A stretch of 64,000 bases of DNA, from positions 444,729-508,728 of the forward strand of contig NC_013887.1 of the NCBI RefSeq assembly GCF_000025525.1, given 5' to 3'. Both the position numbers and the translations under genes were made by a program. The notes beneath the pieces were generated by a model that saw only the letters and a program-made list of their open reading frames with translations, searched no databases and had not been told where the DNA came from. The stretch's first letter is position 1. Every line of letters starts with the position of its first letter. Of this stretch, positions 47,331-57,334 are shown piece by piece. Source of the stretch: Methanocaldococcus sp. FS406-22. GTDB taxonomy: Archaea > AGJL01 > Methanococci > Methanococcales > Methanocaldococcaceae.

Positions 47331-48280
47331 TTTTTCACCTCTACAATTTCTTTTTTTATATCATAAACCATGAAATCTTCACTGATAATAATCTTAAAGC
47401 TCTCATTATACTGTTTAACGTTCATTTTATATAAGTTGAAATACTCCTCCTTATCATACCTTGCTGAGATATGAGTCAAAATTAAAATTTTTACATCTGC
47501 CAATTTTGCTATATTGACAGCATCTCCTATTGTAGAGTGCATATTCTCTTTGGCAATATCTTTGGAAAAATCATCAAATGTCGCTTCATGAATTAAGACA
47601 TCACATCCCAACTCTTTCAAATATTTTCCAAAATCTTCTAATGGAATGGTATCTCCGCTGTAAGCTAAACAAAATCCTTTTTTTGGAGGTAACAAAACGT
47701 CTTCTGGCTTTACAATTTCTCCATAAATATTTTTAACAGCCTCTCCATTTTTTAGTTTTTTTAAATCCGGCCCTATCTTAACTCCAAGCTTTTTAGCTTT
47801 CTCAATATCTAAACGTGGTTTTTTTATCTCTTTAAATATGTATGCATAAGAAGGAATGCCGTGTTCAGTTGGATAGGCAATTATCTCATAATTTTCTTCA
47901 TTATAAACAGTTATTGGCTCTTTTGCATAAATTTCATAGACTTTTATTGGAAATTCTATATAATGAGCTCCAAGCTTTAATGAGTTCTCTATAACTTCCT
48001 TTGTTCCTTCAGGGCCGAAGATTTTAAGCTCTTTCTCTCTTCCAAAAAATCCCATACTCTGTAAAAGTCCTGGAATGCCTAGTATATGGTCTCCATGTAG
48101 ATGAGTTATAAATATATGGTTAATTTTCATTGGTGATACTTCAGTAAAAAGCATCTGCCTTTGAATATTTTCACCACAATCAAATAAAAAAACCTCTCCT
48201 CCAAATTTAAATGCTATCCCTATATGATTCCTATTTTTTGATGGAACTGCCGCCCCAGTTCCTAAGAATATCAGTTTCAT
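47327..48280 (-). CDS. rnz: Ribonuclease Z
   Basis: 317 residues, metallo-beta-lactamase fold. It cuts the 3' trailer from tRNA precursors. HLHGDHILGIPGLLQS is the zinc motif; PTEHGIPSYAYIF marks the exosite side, and YSGDTIPLEDF and LTHISARY give the further ligands. ATG 48280 (MKLIFLGTGAAVP) is the conserved start; a GTG and an ATG 9-12 bases upstream are less likely. It is 12 bp behind the HTH regulator. Confidence 0.93.
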   Translation of the reverse strand: MKLIFLGTGAAVPSKNRNHIGIAFKFGGEVFLFDCGENIQRQMLFTEVSPMKINHIFITHLHGDHILGIPGLLQSMGFFGREKELKIFGPEGTKEVIENSLKLGAHYIEFPIKVYEIYAKEPITVYNEENYEIIAYPTEHGIPSYAYIFKEIKKPRLDIEKAKKLGVKIGPDLKKLKNGEAVKNIYGEIVKPEDVLLPPKKGFCLAYSGDTIPLEDFGKYLKELGCDVLIHEATFDDFSKDIAKENMHSTIGDAVNIAKLADVKILILTHISARYDKEEYFNLYKMNVKQYNESFKIIISEDFMVYDIKKEIVEVKK

Positions 48281-48292
48281 AATAATCATCAC

Positions 48293-48688
48293 TTATTCTT
48301 CATTTTCTAAATATTCTTTAACAACATCTTCAAATTCCAATTCTTCAACCCATTTTTTCATATTGTTGCACCACTCTTCCATGGTCTTTTTTATAATCTT
48401 TTTGGTTTCTTCAAATGGAATTGCTTCATAAACGTAATAATATCCTCCATCTTTTATATTTACTTGCTTTCTCTTAACTAAACCTGCATTCATTAAATTT
48501 TGGACAGACCTTTGAACCGTACTTCTATCCCTATTAATTCTCTCAGCAATGTCGTTTATTTTTGATGGGCCGTTTTTTAAAATATCGAAATAAACTTTAA
48601 CATCAGAAACCTTTATACCAAAAACACATGCCATTAAGCTATCAAACGTCCAAGTTGTGCATGGAGTCTTTAATAAAAGTTTGCTCAT
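48293..48688 (-). CDS. Winged-helix transcription regulator (TrmB/MarR-like)
   Basis: 131 residues. The winged helix is NGPSKINDIAERINRDRSTVQRSVQNLMNAGLVKRKQ. The rest is a long helix (TKKIIKKTMEEWCNNMKKWVEEL) that likely forms a dimer. ATG 48688 has GGTGGT three bases upstream. It stands between wecB and rnz in the same direction; its targets are unknown. Confidence 0.85.
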   Translation of the reverse strand: MSKLLLKTPCTTWTFDSLMACVFGIKVSDVKVYFDILKNGPSKINDIAERINRDRSTVQRSVQNLMNAGLVKRKQVNIKDGGYYYVYEAIPFEETKKIIKKTMEEWCNNMKKWVEELEFEDVVKEYLENEE

Positions 48689-48746
48689 ATTACCACCAAT
48701 CATAATTGTGACACTAACATTAACTATACTATATTCATATTTAAAA

Positions 48747-49859
48747 TTATTCGTTAATATTGTCCATAATATTATTCATGAGAATTTTCACAATTTTCTC
48801 TCCACTCTTCCCATCTCCAAATGGATTTTTCCAATTTCTCTTTTTATTGAGCATTATTTCAACTGCTTTAATTAATTTTTCTTTATTATCACCAACTAAA
48901 ATATTTGCTCCAACTTCAACTGTTTCTGGTCTTTCAGTATTGTCTCTCAAAGTTATGCATGGGATTTTTAAAATACATGCTTCTTCTTGAACCCCACCAC
49001 TGTCTGTTAAAATTATCTTAGCATTCTTCTCCAACATTAAAAATTCCAAATAGCCAACTGGTTCAATAATTTTTATTTTTTTATTGCTCTTTAATTTACC
49101 AAATAGATTAAACTCTTCCAATCTTTTCTTAGTTCTCGGATGGATTGGGAAAATAATAGTTTTATTATAAATTTCAGTTATTTTTGCTATCCCTTCCACT
49201 ATGTTCTTTAATCTTTCTTTATTATCAACATTTTCAGCCCTGTGTAGGGTTAATAGAAAATAGTCATTATCAACAATATTATTAAAAAAAGCTTTAATGT
49301 TTTCATTTTTTTCAGCAATCTTTAAATTTTGTAAGGTAGCATCGACAATAGTATTTCCAACAACAAAAATCTTATTTTCTTCAATTCCTTCTTTCAGTAA
49401 ATTATTCTTAGCTATTTCAGTTGGAGCAAAGAGATAACTGCTTATATGGTCAGTTAAAACCCTATTTATCTCCTCCGGCATGTTCCTGTCAAAACTTCTT
49501 AAACCAGCTTCAACATGGGCTATATCTATCTTTAATTTAGAGGCAGTTAAAGCTCCAGCTAAGACAGTGTTTGTATCTCCCTGAACTATAACAACATCTG
49601 GCTTTTCATTTAAAAGGACTCTCTCTATCTCTATTAACATCCTTCCCGTCTGCTCTCCATGAGTCCCAGAACCAATATTTAGATTATATTTTGGTTTCGG
49701 TAAATTCAGCTCCTCAAAGAATATTTTATCCATGTTTTCAGAGTAGTGCTGATTAGTGTGGATGATATGCCAATCTATGTTAGTTTTTTCTAAAATCCTA
49801 ATTATTGGAGAGAGCTTTATAATCTCTGGCCTCGTCCCTAAGATTATTGAAAGCTTCAT
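48747..49859 (-). CDS. wecB: UDP-N-acetylglucosamine 2-epimerase
   Basis: 370 residues, GT-B fold. It converts UDP-GlcNAc to UDP-ManNAc, used in archaeal glycan building. Signatures: LGTRPEIIKLSPIIR, VQGDTNTVLAGALTASK, HVEAGLRSFDRNMPEEINR, LTDSGGVQEEA, VGANILVG. ATG 49859 follows GAGGGATAAC. It begins 1 bp after the hef stop in the same direction. Confidence 0.93.
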   Translation of the reverse strand: MKLSIILGTRPEIIKLSPIIRILEKTNIDWHIIHTNQHYSENMDKIFFEELNLPKPKYNLNIGSGTHGEQTGRMLIEIERVLLNEKPDVVIVQGDTNTVLAGALTASKLKIDIAHVEAGLRSFDRNMPEEINRVLTDHISSYLFAPTEIAKNNLLKEGIEENKIFVVGNTIVDATLQNLKIAEKNENIKAFFNNIVDNDYFLLTLHRAENVDNKERLKNIVEGIAKITEIYNKTIIFPIHPRTKKRLEEFNLFGKLKSNKKIKIIEPVGYLEFLMLEKNAKIILTDSGGVQEEACILKIPCITLRDNTERPETVEVGANILVGDNKEKLIKAVEIMLNKKRNWKNPFGDGKSGEKIVKILMNNIMDNINE

Positions 49860-49860
49860 G

Positions 49861-52212
49861 TTATCCCTCATATTCTGCTGTTAAAACCTCCCTAATCTTC
49901 TTAGCCCTCTCTTTTCCAACACCCTCAACCTTCATTAACTCTTCCTCTTTTGCTGTAAATACTCTTTCAACAGTTTTAAAGTGCTTTAACAGCCTTTCAG
50001 CTAACGCTCCACCAACATCTGGCAGACTTTCAACAATGAATTTCTGCTGTTCCTTTAAAGACATAGTAGTTTTTCCATATCTTACCATAACAGCCCTTTT
50101 TTCTTTTAATTGCTCTTTCTCTGCAATCTTTATTAACAAATCTGCTGTTTCTTCAGCATTTTTTGTAAATATTATTGGGATACCAAAATCCAATATTATT
50201 GATAAAATAGCTCCTCTAAGAGCATTTTCATGAATTCTACCAAAGTTATCTCCTTCAACTATCAATAATGGCTTTTCAACCTTTCTGAGGTTTTTTAGCT
50301 GGCTAAATAATCTTTTATCAATTATTGAATTTACAAAATCCTCGGCTGTTTTTCTCTCAACAACAACTCTATCACTCAAAACATAATCTCCAACTTCTAA
50401 GGTTTTTAGCTCAATGTTTGCATAGTTATGTAAAAGCTTAGCCATATTTTTTTCTCTAACATCTACAATAATTTTTATTGGTTTTTTTGGGACTTTTATA
50501 TCTTGCTTTATTTTATCTTCCTCTGATTTAGATTTTTCCTTAACTTCAATCTGTTTAATAAAATCTAATATTGTTACTGGTTTTTTGGCTTTTTCTTCCT
50601 CTTTTTTAATTTCTTCTTTTGTTGCAGTTTTGAAAATTGGGTGGGTATCTTCAATATCTGCTTCTTTTATTTCTTTTATCTCTTTTTTTGTTTCTTCTTC
50701 TCTCTCTTCTTCAAATTTTTTCTGTAACCTCTTATTTAACAAATAACACATATTTTTTAATAATCTCTTCATCTCTTTCTCTCTGTATAAAGCACTTCTA
50801 TAGTATGCTTCATCAGCCGTTCCCTTAGCTATTAAAACATAAACTTTTCCTCCTTCTCCTCTCATTGCCCTACCTCTTCTCTGAATAAATCTAATCTCTG
50901 AAGGAACCGGCTCATAGAATATAATGTAATTTACCGTTGGAATATCAATCCCTTCTTCAGAGACACTTGTTGATACCAAAACACTTCCCTCTTTTTTAAA
51001 TTTCTCTATCGCTTCTATCTGCTCTTTTTGACTCATCCCCTTTCCTTCTTTATTTGCCTGCCCTATAAATCTTATTGCCTTAATCCCATTCTGGGTTAAG
51101 AGATTAACTATCTTCTCTACAGTATCTCTATATTGGGCAAAGATAATAATTCTTTCATCTTCATTTTTTTGTAAAATACCTTTAACTATATCAACAACCT
51201 TGTCTAATTTTGGATGCTCAACATTAGATTTCATTAATAAATTAACCGCCTCTCTAACTTTTTCATCATTAACAATAGATTTAGCTGATTTTGTTCTCTG
51301 CATGGATAATTTATTTATATAGTTTAGAAATACACTCTTTCCCTGACTTTCTAAAAGTTCTTTAGCATGCATCAACTTTAAAGCCTCTGAGCAAACTCTT
51401 ATAAGCTCATACTTCACTTCCTCATCATAAGAAAATAGTTTATTATTTAATTCAATAAGTTCTGTTTTTGTTGTATTTGAGATAGAGTCTATAACTCCAG
51501 CATCTTTCAATATCTTTAATCTCTCCTTTAAAGCTTCATTTATCAATTTTAACGCTCTTTTAAATTCATCTGGTAAATCAATTCTAATTGGAGTTAATTT
51601 CACTTTAGCAATATATGGCTTTACATCCTCATCATCTTCAGTTCTAACTTCAACATGCTCAATCCCTAAGTTTTCACATATTTCCATTACTCTATCAATA
51701 TCAGAACCTGGAGAGGCGGTTAATCCTAAAACATGGCACTTATCTTTAAATTTTTTTGCTACAAAGGCATAGGCATGGTCTCCTGTTGTGTGGTGAGCTT
51801 CATCAGCTATCAATAAAACAAACTCATCAATGTTTATTCTTCCAGCTATAATATCGTTTTCTATGACTTGGGGAGTAGCTATGAAGATTTTCCCTTTTTT
51901 ATATAATTCAACTCTTTTTTTTGGCTGAATTTTTCCAGTTAGGGCAATTATTTTATCCTCATCAATGTTTAAAACCTCTTTTAGTCTGTTATAATGCTGC
52001 TCAACTAAGGGTCTTGAAGGGGCTAAGATTAAAATTTTCCCATCTTTTTTTGTTAAAATTCCTGCTATAACCAATATAGCTATAGCTGTCTTCCCTAAAC
52101 CTGTTGATAAAACACATAATGTCTTTTTCTTTAAGGCATTTGCTGCTATAATCTGCTGATACAATCTTGCCTCCAAAGTTTTTGATTTTATTAATGGATG
52201 CTCAATAAACAT
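49861..52212 (-). CDS. hef: Hef helicase-nuclease (FANCM/XPF family)
   Basis: About 783 residues. N-terminal superfamily 2 helicase: STGLGKTAIAILVI (Walker A), ADEAHHTTGDHA (DEAH-like), and QRRGRAMRGEGGKVYVLIAKGT (motif VI). A charged linker (550-600) leads to the XPF-type nuclease DVREKNMAKLLHNYAN ... GDYVLSDRVVVERKTAEDF and two helix-hairpin-helix motifs. It processes stalled replication forks. Start at 52212 or 52218: two ATGs lie close behind GGATGAT and cannot be told apart. Confidence 0.93.
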   Translation of the reverse strand: MFIEHPLIKSKTLEARLYQQIIAANALKKKTLCVLSTGLGKTAIAILVIAGILTKKDGKILILAPSRPLVEQHYNRLKEVLNIDEDKIIALTGKIQPKKRVELYKKGKIFIATPQVIENDIIAGRINIDEFVLLIADEAHHTTGDHAYAFVAKKFKDKCHVLGLTASPGSDIDRVMEICENLGIEHVEVRTEDDEDVKPYIAKVKLTPIRIDLPDEFKRALKLINEALKERLKILKDAGVIDSISNTTKTELIELNNKLFSYDEEVKYELIRVCSEALKLMHAKELLESQGKSVFLNYINKLSMQRTKSAKSIVNDEKVREAVNLLMKSNVEHPKLDKVVDIVKGILQKNEDERIIIFAQYRDTVEKIVNLLTQNGIKAIRFIGQANKEGKGMSQKEQIEAIEKFKKEGSVLVSTSVSEEGIDIPTVNYIIFYEPVPSEIRFIQRRGRAMRGEGGKVYVLIAKGTADEAYYRSALYREKEMKRLLKNMCYLLNKRLQKKFEEEREEETKKEIKEIKEADIEDTHPIFKTATKEEIKKEEEKAKKPVTILDFIKQIEVKEKSKSEEDKIKQDIKVPKKPIKIIVDVREKNMAKLLHNYANIELKTLEVGDYVLSDRVVVERKTAEDFVNSIIDKRLFSQLKNLRKVEKPLLIVEGDNFGRIHENALRGAILSIILDFGIPIIFTKNAEETADLLIKIAEKEQLKEKRAVMVRYGKTTMSLKEQQKFIVESLPDVGGALAERLLKHFKTVERVFTAKEEELMKVEGVGKERAKKIREVLTAEYEG

Positions 52213-52320
52213 AATCATCCATCTCTTTAAATTGTTGTGTTTTTATAGTGTCTTTTAAAATTAAAAAATTTATTATTTATTAATATTAGATTATAAAAAA
52301 TAAAAATAAATTAATAATTT

Positions 52321-53508
52321 TTAAATTTCTTCAAATTCTTCAAACTCTTGACGTCTCTTTCTTTTTCTAATATATAAGATAAGTATTATAACAACAATTA
52401 CTCCCCCAATTATATATATTGGTCTTAATGATTCTTGTTTTTCTACTTTTTCAACATGTATATTGAATGTCTCTGTAGTGTTATATTGGTTGTGGTAATC
52501 ATCAAAGTATGTAACAGTTACCTTAATTGGAATATCTCCAAAATCATTTATTTCAAAAACTGACGTGTCATAATCATCTTCATCCAAATCTCCAATATAC
52601 TTAGTATAATTTTTCCCATTCACAGTTAAAGTCATTACACAATGTCTAATCTTTGTAGTCCCTCTATTTGCAATTCCAATGGTTATCTCTACATAATCTC
52701 CTTTATTTTTTACATCATCTAAATAAATGTATGGCTGATTTTCATAAATTTTCTTCACAACTCTTATATTTAAAGGAATTGTTAAATTATACTGTCTACC
52801 ATCTTCTCCAATCCAAAATAATTTTGCATTAATTGAATATATTCCATTTTCAATCTCTGGAACTGCATATATTTTTATAGGGATGATATATTGATTATTT
52901 GACTTTAAACATCCAATAAAAACTGAACCTCCCCCTAAGATATTGATTTTATCATTTCCAATTAAATATAAGTTTAAATATTTTGCATTTCCCGTTCCTA
53001 CATTCTTTACATCCAATTTTACAGTTTTAGTTTTTCCTGGAATTATTGATGTATCGTTTATTTTCAATTGAAAGCTCGCTATTCCATAAACAGGTAGGTA
53101 ATAGACCTTAGTAACTTCGTAGTGGTTTATGATTTCTTTGCCATTTTTATTTTCAACTTCATCATAACTAACTTTTACATCTATTCTATAATCTCTTGAT
53201 GGGGCATTCTCATCAACGTGTAGTTTGAAATATGCAATATCTGATTCTCCAGGGTTTAAATGGCTAATTTTTGCTTTTCCCTTAACTGGATTAACTTGCT
53301 TTAACTCAAATGGGTAATGAGGAGATACCTCAACAACTACATTCCTTACCTCATTATCATAATTATCATTGGTTATTTTAATCCACAAATTTACATCATC
53401 CCCCGGATGAATAATATTCGGCTGATACTGAGGATTATCTATTTGAATGGCAGAGATGGAAGACAGCAAAATAAATCCAATTAAAATCATTAAAAATTTT
53501 TTAAACAT
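52321..53508 (-). CDS. Secreted CARDB/COG1361-like protein with C-terminal membrane anchor
   Basis: 395 residues. Signal peptide (FKKFLMILIGFILLSSISA), then several beta-sandwich domains (PGDDVNLWIKITNDNYDNEVRNV, TVKLDVKNVGTGNAKYLNLYL), and a C-terminal helix (PIYIIGGVIVVIILILYI) with basic tail. This S-layer-type architecture suits a surface partner. ATG 53508 follows GGGGATAAT. It is divergent, 82 bp away, from the MacB-type ABC genes, so it may be its outer partner. Confidence 0.8.
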   Translation of the reverse strand: MFKKFLMILIGFILLSSISAIQIDNPQYQPNIIHPGDDVNLWIKITNDNYDNEVRNVVVEVSPHYPFELKQVNPVKGKAKISHLNPGESDIAYFKLHVDENAPSRDYRIDVKVSYDEVENKNGKEIINHYEVTKVYYLPVYGIASFQLKINDTSIIPGKTKTVKLDVKNVGTGNAKYLNLYLIGNDKINILGGGSVFIGCLKSNNQYIIPIKIYAVPEIENGIYSINAKLFWIGEDGRQYNLTIPLNIRVVKKIYENQPYIYLDDVKNKGDYVEITIGIANRGTTKIRHCVMTLTVNGKNYTKYIGDLDEDDYDTSVFEINDFGDIPIKVTVTYFDDYHNQYNTTETFNIHVEKVEKQESLRPIYIIGGVIVVIILILYIRKRKRRQEFEEFEEI

Positions 53509-53589
53509 ATTATCCCCCAAAAGTTAATTTATATATAGAAGTTAAGATTATATTTATATATAAAGCTTTAGATGTTTTTGGGGAAGTCT

Positions 53590-54777
53590 ATGAAAGTTGA
53601 GGATATTATTACATTTGCATTTAAAAACATGAAGCAAAAAAGAACTCAGAGCTTATTGACGATTGTTGGTATTGTGATAGGTGTTTTAGCAATAGTTAGC
53701 TTAATCTCTTTAGGATATGGTGTTCAAAACTACATACATGAGGAGATGATGAAAATAGGTTCTAATAAAATAACAATTCTCCCTATGAAACAATTTGGTG
53801 TTCCCCCCTCTCATTATTTCACAAAAAAAGAAGTTAAAGCTATTAAAAAGGTTAAAGGTGTCGATACAGTTATGTATGGTTGGTATGGAGGGTGTGAAAT
53901 AGAATACAACGGAGAGAAAAAGTTTGTATCTTATTATTATGCAATCCCATCAAAATTAAGGGAAGTTTATAAAGATAGTGGTTACGATATTGAAAAAGGT
54001 AGGTGGTTAGAGGATAACGATAAATATGCATGTGTCATTGGTTATGGAACAGCTCATAACCTATTTAATAGAGAGATAAAGGTAGGAGATGTAATAAAAA
54101 TTAAGGATAAAAAATTTAGGGTTGTTGGAATATTGAAGCAGGTAGGAAATCAGCAGGATGATAATTCAATTATTTTAAACATAGATGTTGGAGAAAAATT
54201 ATTTGGAAATGAGGGAGAGTATAACTTCATTTCTGTAACTGTGAAAGAGGGGGAGGATATAGAAAAAGTTTCAGAGGAAATTAAAAAAGCTTTAAAAAAA
54301 TCTTTTGGAGATGAAGAGTTTTCTGTTTTAACTGCTGAGCAGTTAGCAGAAACTGTTAGTTCAGTCCTTGGAGTTATAACCATATTCGTTGTTGGGGTTG
54401 CCGCTATATCTTTATTAGTTGGAGCTGTTGGTATCTCAAACACTATGCACATGAGCATCTTGGAGAGGAGAAAAGACATTGGGATATTAAAAGCATTGGG
54501 GGCGGAGACAACTGATATTTTGGCAATATTTGTTGTTGAGTCTGGATTTTTAGGTTTATTTGGGGGTGTTGTTGGTTTAGTTTTAGGGGTTTTATTAGCA
54601 GAGATTATTGAAGCATTAGCTCACAAAATGGGTTATTTAATGGTTAATGCTTGGATTTCTTATGAGTTGATTGTTGGTGTTTTGATATTTTCCTTTTTAG
54701 TTGGTGTTATAAGTGGATATTTCCCAGCGAGAAGTGGGGCTAAATTAGACCCAATAGAGACATTGAGAGGGGAATAA
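53590..54777 (+). CDS. MacB/FtsX-type ABC transporter permease
   Basis: 395 residues. Four membrane helices: one at the N-terminus (SLLTIVGIVIGVLAIVSLIS), a large outer MacB periplasmic-like core (about 50-260), and three at the end (VITIFVVGVAAISLLVGAVG, GLFGGVVGLVLGVLLAEII, LIVGVLIFSFLVGVISGYF) with ISNTMHMSILERRKDIGILKALGA. ATG 53590 follows GGGGAA by four bases. The ATPase gene begins 1 bp after the stop. Confidence 0.9.
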   Translation: MKVEDIITFAFKNMKQKRTQSLLTIVGIVIGVLAIVSLISLGYGVQNYIHEEMMKIGSNKITILPMKQFGVPPSHYFTKKEVKAIKKVKGVDTVMYGWYGGCEIEYNGEKKFVSYYYAIPSKLREVYKDSGYDIEKGRWLEDNDKYACVIGYGTAHNLFNREIKVGDVIKIKDKKFRVVGILKQVGNQQDDNSIILNIDVGEKLFGNEGEYNFISVTVKEGEDIEKVSEEIKKALKKSFGDEEFSVLTAEQLAETVSSVLGVITIFVVGVAAISLLVGAVGISNTMHMSILERRKDIGILKALGAETTDILAIFVVESGFLGLFGGVVGLVLGVLLAEIIEALAHKMGYLMVNAWISYELIVGVLIFSFLVGVISGYFPARSGAKLDPIETLRGE

Positions 54778-54778
54778 A

Positions 54779-55453
54779 TTGATAGAAGCTAAAAACATCT
54801 GGAAAATCTATGGTAGAGGAGAAGCAAAAACTATAGCTTTAAAAAATATTAATTTGGAGATTGAAGAAGGGGAATTTCTTATGATTATGGGGCCGAGTGG
54901 TTGTGGAAAATCTACTCTATTAAATATTTTGGCTCTCTTAGATACTCCAACAAAGGGAGAAGTTTATTATAAAGGGAGAAGAACGAGCTCAATGAGTGAA
55001 AATGAAAGAGCTATTTTTAGGAGAAAGGTTAGTGGATTTATCTTTCAGCAATTCCACTTAATAAAAACACTAACTGCCTTAGAAAATGTGGAATTGCCAA
55101 TGATGTTGGATGAGAAAGATAAAAGTTATAGGAGGAAGAGGGCAAAAAAGCTTTTGGAGATGGTTGGTTTGGGAGATAGATTAAATCATTATCCTTATCA
55201 ATTAAGTGGAGGACAACAACAAAGAGTGGCTATAGCAAGAGCTTTAGCAAACAACCCAAAGATAATATTTGCTGACGAGCCAACAGGGAATTTAGATAGT
55301 AAAAGTGGAATAGCTGTTATGAATATTTTAAAGGAACTGAATGAAAAAGGAATAACTATAGTTATGGTTACACATGAGCAGGAATTGACAAAATATGCCT
55401 CAAAGATTGTTAAGTTGAGAGATGGGGAGATAGTTGAGATTGTTGAAAAATAA
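54779..55453 (+). CDS. ABC transporter ATP-binding protein (LolD/MacB type)
   Basis: 224 residues from TTG 54779, which lies behind GAGGGGAATAAA. Walker A GPSGCGKST, Q loop FQQFHLI, signature LSGGQQQRVAIARAL, Walker B IIFADEPTGNLDS and the H loop VTHEQ are complete. It pairs with the MacB-type permease; the substrate is not known. The use of TTG fits with no other start in the correct position. Confidence 0.92.
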   Translation: MIEAKNIWKIYGRGEAKTIALKNINLEIEEGEFLMIMGPSGCGKSTLLNILALLDTPTKGEVYYKGRRTSSMSENERAIFRRKVSGFIFQQFHLIKTLTALENVELPMMLDEKDKSYRRKRAKKLLEMVGLGDRLNHYPYQLSGGQQQRVAIARALANNPKIIFADEPTGNLDSKSGIAVMNILKELNEKGITIVMVTHEQELTKYASKIVKLRDGEIVEIVEK

Positions 55454-55562
55454 TAATATTTAATAATATAAATTAAATATGGGAACTACAAAGGAAACCT
55501 TTATATATAAGTTTCGCAAAGGTATGTTTTGTTAAGATTAAAAAATGAAAGAGGTGTAAAAA

Positions 55563-56024
55563 ATGGCTGAGATGATAATTCCATACCCACAGCTTAAAAA
55601 GATAATGAACACAACCTGTGAAATCGATTTGTATAAAACAGAAGCTGAAGACATGATGGATGTTGTTGAAAAGAAATTAGCAGATTTGTTTGAGGTGGCA
55701 TACAAAAATGCAAAAGAAGAAAATGCCAAAATCATAAAGATGAGACACATCCCATTAACAAAAGGATTTTTAAACTCAATGGAGTTGTTTAGAAGCGTTA
55801 TTGAAGAGGAAAATATAGTAGCTGAAACAATTAAAAAGTATGTTATGAAAAAAATACCTGGAGATTTACCTTTGGATGACATAGTTGTTGATAATCTTCC
55901 ACTAATAACAGGAACAATATTTATTGTAGTTGGTAGAGTAATTAAAGCATTACACGAAGATATTGAAAGAATAAGAAAAGAGCATATCGAAGAAGCTAAG
56001 AAAGTATTGGACTACACATTATAA
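55563..56024 (+). CDS. DUF1931 pseudo-dimeric histone-fold protein
   Basis: 153 residues. Two histone-fold halves in one chain ([45 protein letters not shown] and later [43 protein letters not shown], listed in parts), as in DUF1931/Aq_328. These are thought to bind DNA or partners in a histone-like manner. A TATA box (TTTATATATAAGTTTCG) lies about 60 bp upstream and GAGGTG before the start. Confidence 0.78.
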   Translation: MAEMIIPYPQLKKIMNTTCEIDLYKTEAEDMMDVVEKKLADLFEVAYKNAKEENAKIIKMRHIPLTKGFLNSMELFRSVIEEENIVAETIKKYVMKKIPGDLPLDDIVVDNLPLITGTIFIVVGRVIKALHEDIERIRKEHIEEAKKVLDYTL

Positions 56025-56046
56025 ATCCATGTTATTTTTTATTTTC

Positions 56047-56625
56047 TTATTTTAGCTCATCTAATCTATTTGCCCATCTCATTAAAATTTCTCTTGCTCT
56101 TTTAAGTTTAGAGTTGCTATAATCCAGTAAAAATTTTAAGTAATCATTATCAACAAATATCTCCCCATCCTCACCTATTGGAGCATCTACCTTATAAGTT
56201 GTTAAAATCTCAACAATAACTCTTTTTTCTGAAACTGATTTTATAGAAGAAGCTTTTAAACCAGAGTGTATAGCAAGTTCAAGCATCTTTTTTGCTGAGC
56301 TAATGTCTTTACATGCAATATGTAGTATAGGAGAGTTCATAACAAAAACTATATAACCCTCTTTTCTATTTTTTAGTGCATCAAACATCTCCTCATAAGT
56401 CGCATAGTGATGCCACTTTCCAAGCCATCTCGAGTATAGCTTTGGATTCTTATCTTTAGGAATTTCCATTATTCCAACTCTGCCAATACAGCTCGAAGTT
56501 GTATAATAATTATCAATTTCATTGATTTTGTTTAGTATTGGAATTATCTCCTCATCTACTAAACCTTCTCTTATAGCAAGTTCTAAATTCATTAGAGTCC
56601 TTTTTTTATCCTCTAAAAACCCCAT
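56047..56625 (-). CDS. taw3: tRNA wyosine methyltransferase Taw3
   Basis: 192 residues of the TYW3/Taw3 family, which methylates N4 of the wyosine intermediate in tRNA-Phe. Signatures are YYTTSSCIGRVGIMEIPKD, GKWHHYATYEEMF and SGLKASSIKSVSEKRVIVEI. ATG 56625 (MGFLEDKKRT) has GAGGGAAATA in front. Together with taw1 at 24902 it serves the same modification route. Confidence 0.92.
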   Translation of the reverse strand: MGFLEDKKRTLMNLELAIREGLVDEEIIPILNKINEIDNYYTTSSCIGRVGIMEIPKDKNPKLYSRWLGKWHHYATYEEMFDALKNRKEGYIVFVMNSPILHIACKDISSAKKMLELAIHSGLKASSIKSVSEKRVIVEILTTYKVDAPIGEDGEIFVDNDYLKFLLDYSNSKLKRAREILMRWANRLDELK

Positions 56626-56803
56626 TATTTCCCTCAATTACGTTATATTTATAAATATAACTGTGCAAATTTATGCCACTATTGTTTTTCATACATTCTA
56701 TTAGTAAATCTAAAATTACATGTTTTATATATAATAAGTTTAATTATGTATAATTGTGGCTAAAATACCACACAAACATACACAACAATACACAGGTGAT
56801 AAT

Positions 56804-57127
56804 ATGGCAGAGTTCGTTCCAGCAGAAACCATGGAAGTTGTTAAGAAAAATTGCCCAGAGTTCTATGAAGCAGTAGCAAATCTACAAAAAGAAGTTTTTA
56901 GTGGGAAAAAGTTAGATGAAAAAATGCAAAGATTAGTTTTATTGGCAGTTGTTGCAACTTTGGGAGACGAAAAAGCAGTTAAAAGACAGACAAAAAAATT
57001 ATTAGAAATGGGGGCTACAATTGAAGAGATTCAAGACGTTATGAAAGTTGTTTATATCGGAGCAGGTATGCCAAGATTCATAAAAGCAGTTGAGGCAATC
57101 TTAGAAGTTGCTGGAGACCAGTGCTAA
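56804..57127 (+). CDS. Carboxymuconolactone-decarboxylase/AhpD-like protein
   Basis: 107 residues. The family helical core is FSGKKLDEKMQRLVLLAVVATLGDEKAV and TKKLLEMGATIEEIQDVMKVV, given here in parts. The CxxC redox pair of AhpD is missing; only Cys24-type and a C-terminal Cys remain, so alkyl-hydroperoxidase activity is unlikely. Function is unknown. ATG 56804 follows GGTGAT by three bases. Confidence 0.78.
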   Translation: MAEFVPAETMEVVKKNCPEFYEAVANLQKEVFSGKKLDEKMQRLVLLAVVATLGDEKAVKRQTKKLLEMGATIEEIQDVMKVVYIGAGMPRFIKAVEAILEVAGDQC

Positions 57128-57334
57128 ATCTTTAAGGGCTATTTATCCATTCTATTTTTTATTATTTTGTTTTTATGGATATTTATATATTTAAATTAAA
57201 GAATATAATTTTAACTATAGCAAAAAGTTTTTAAACCCCTAATAAATCAAAATGAACATAAAAATAAATTATAATTATTAAGATTTCTAATTAAATATTC
57301 ATTTCTAATTAAATATTCATTTGTTGGTGTTATT

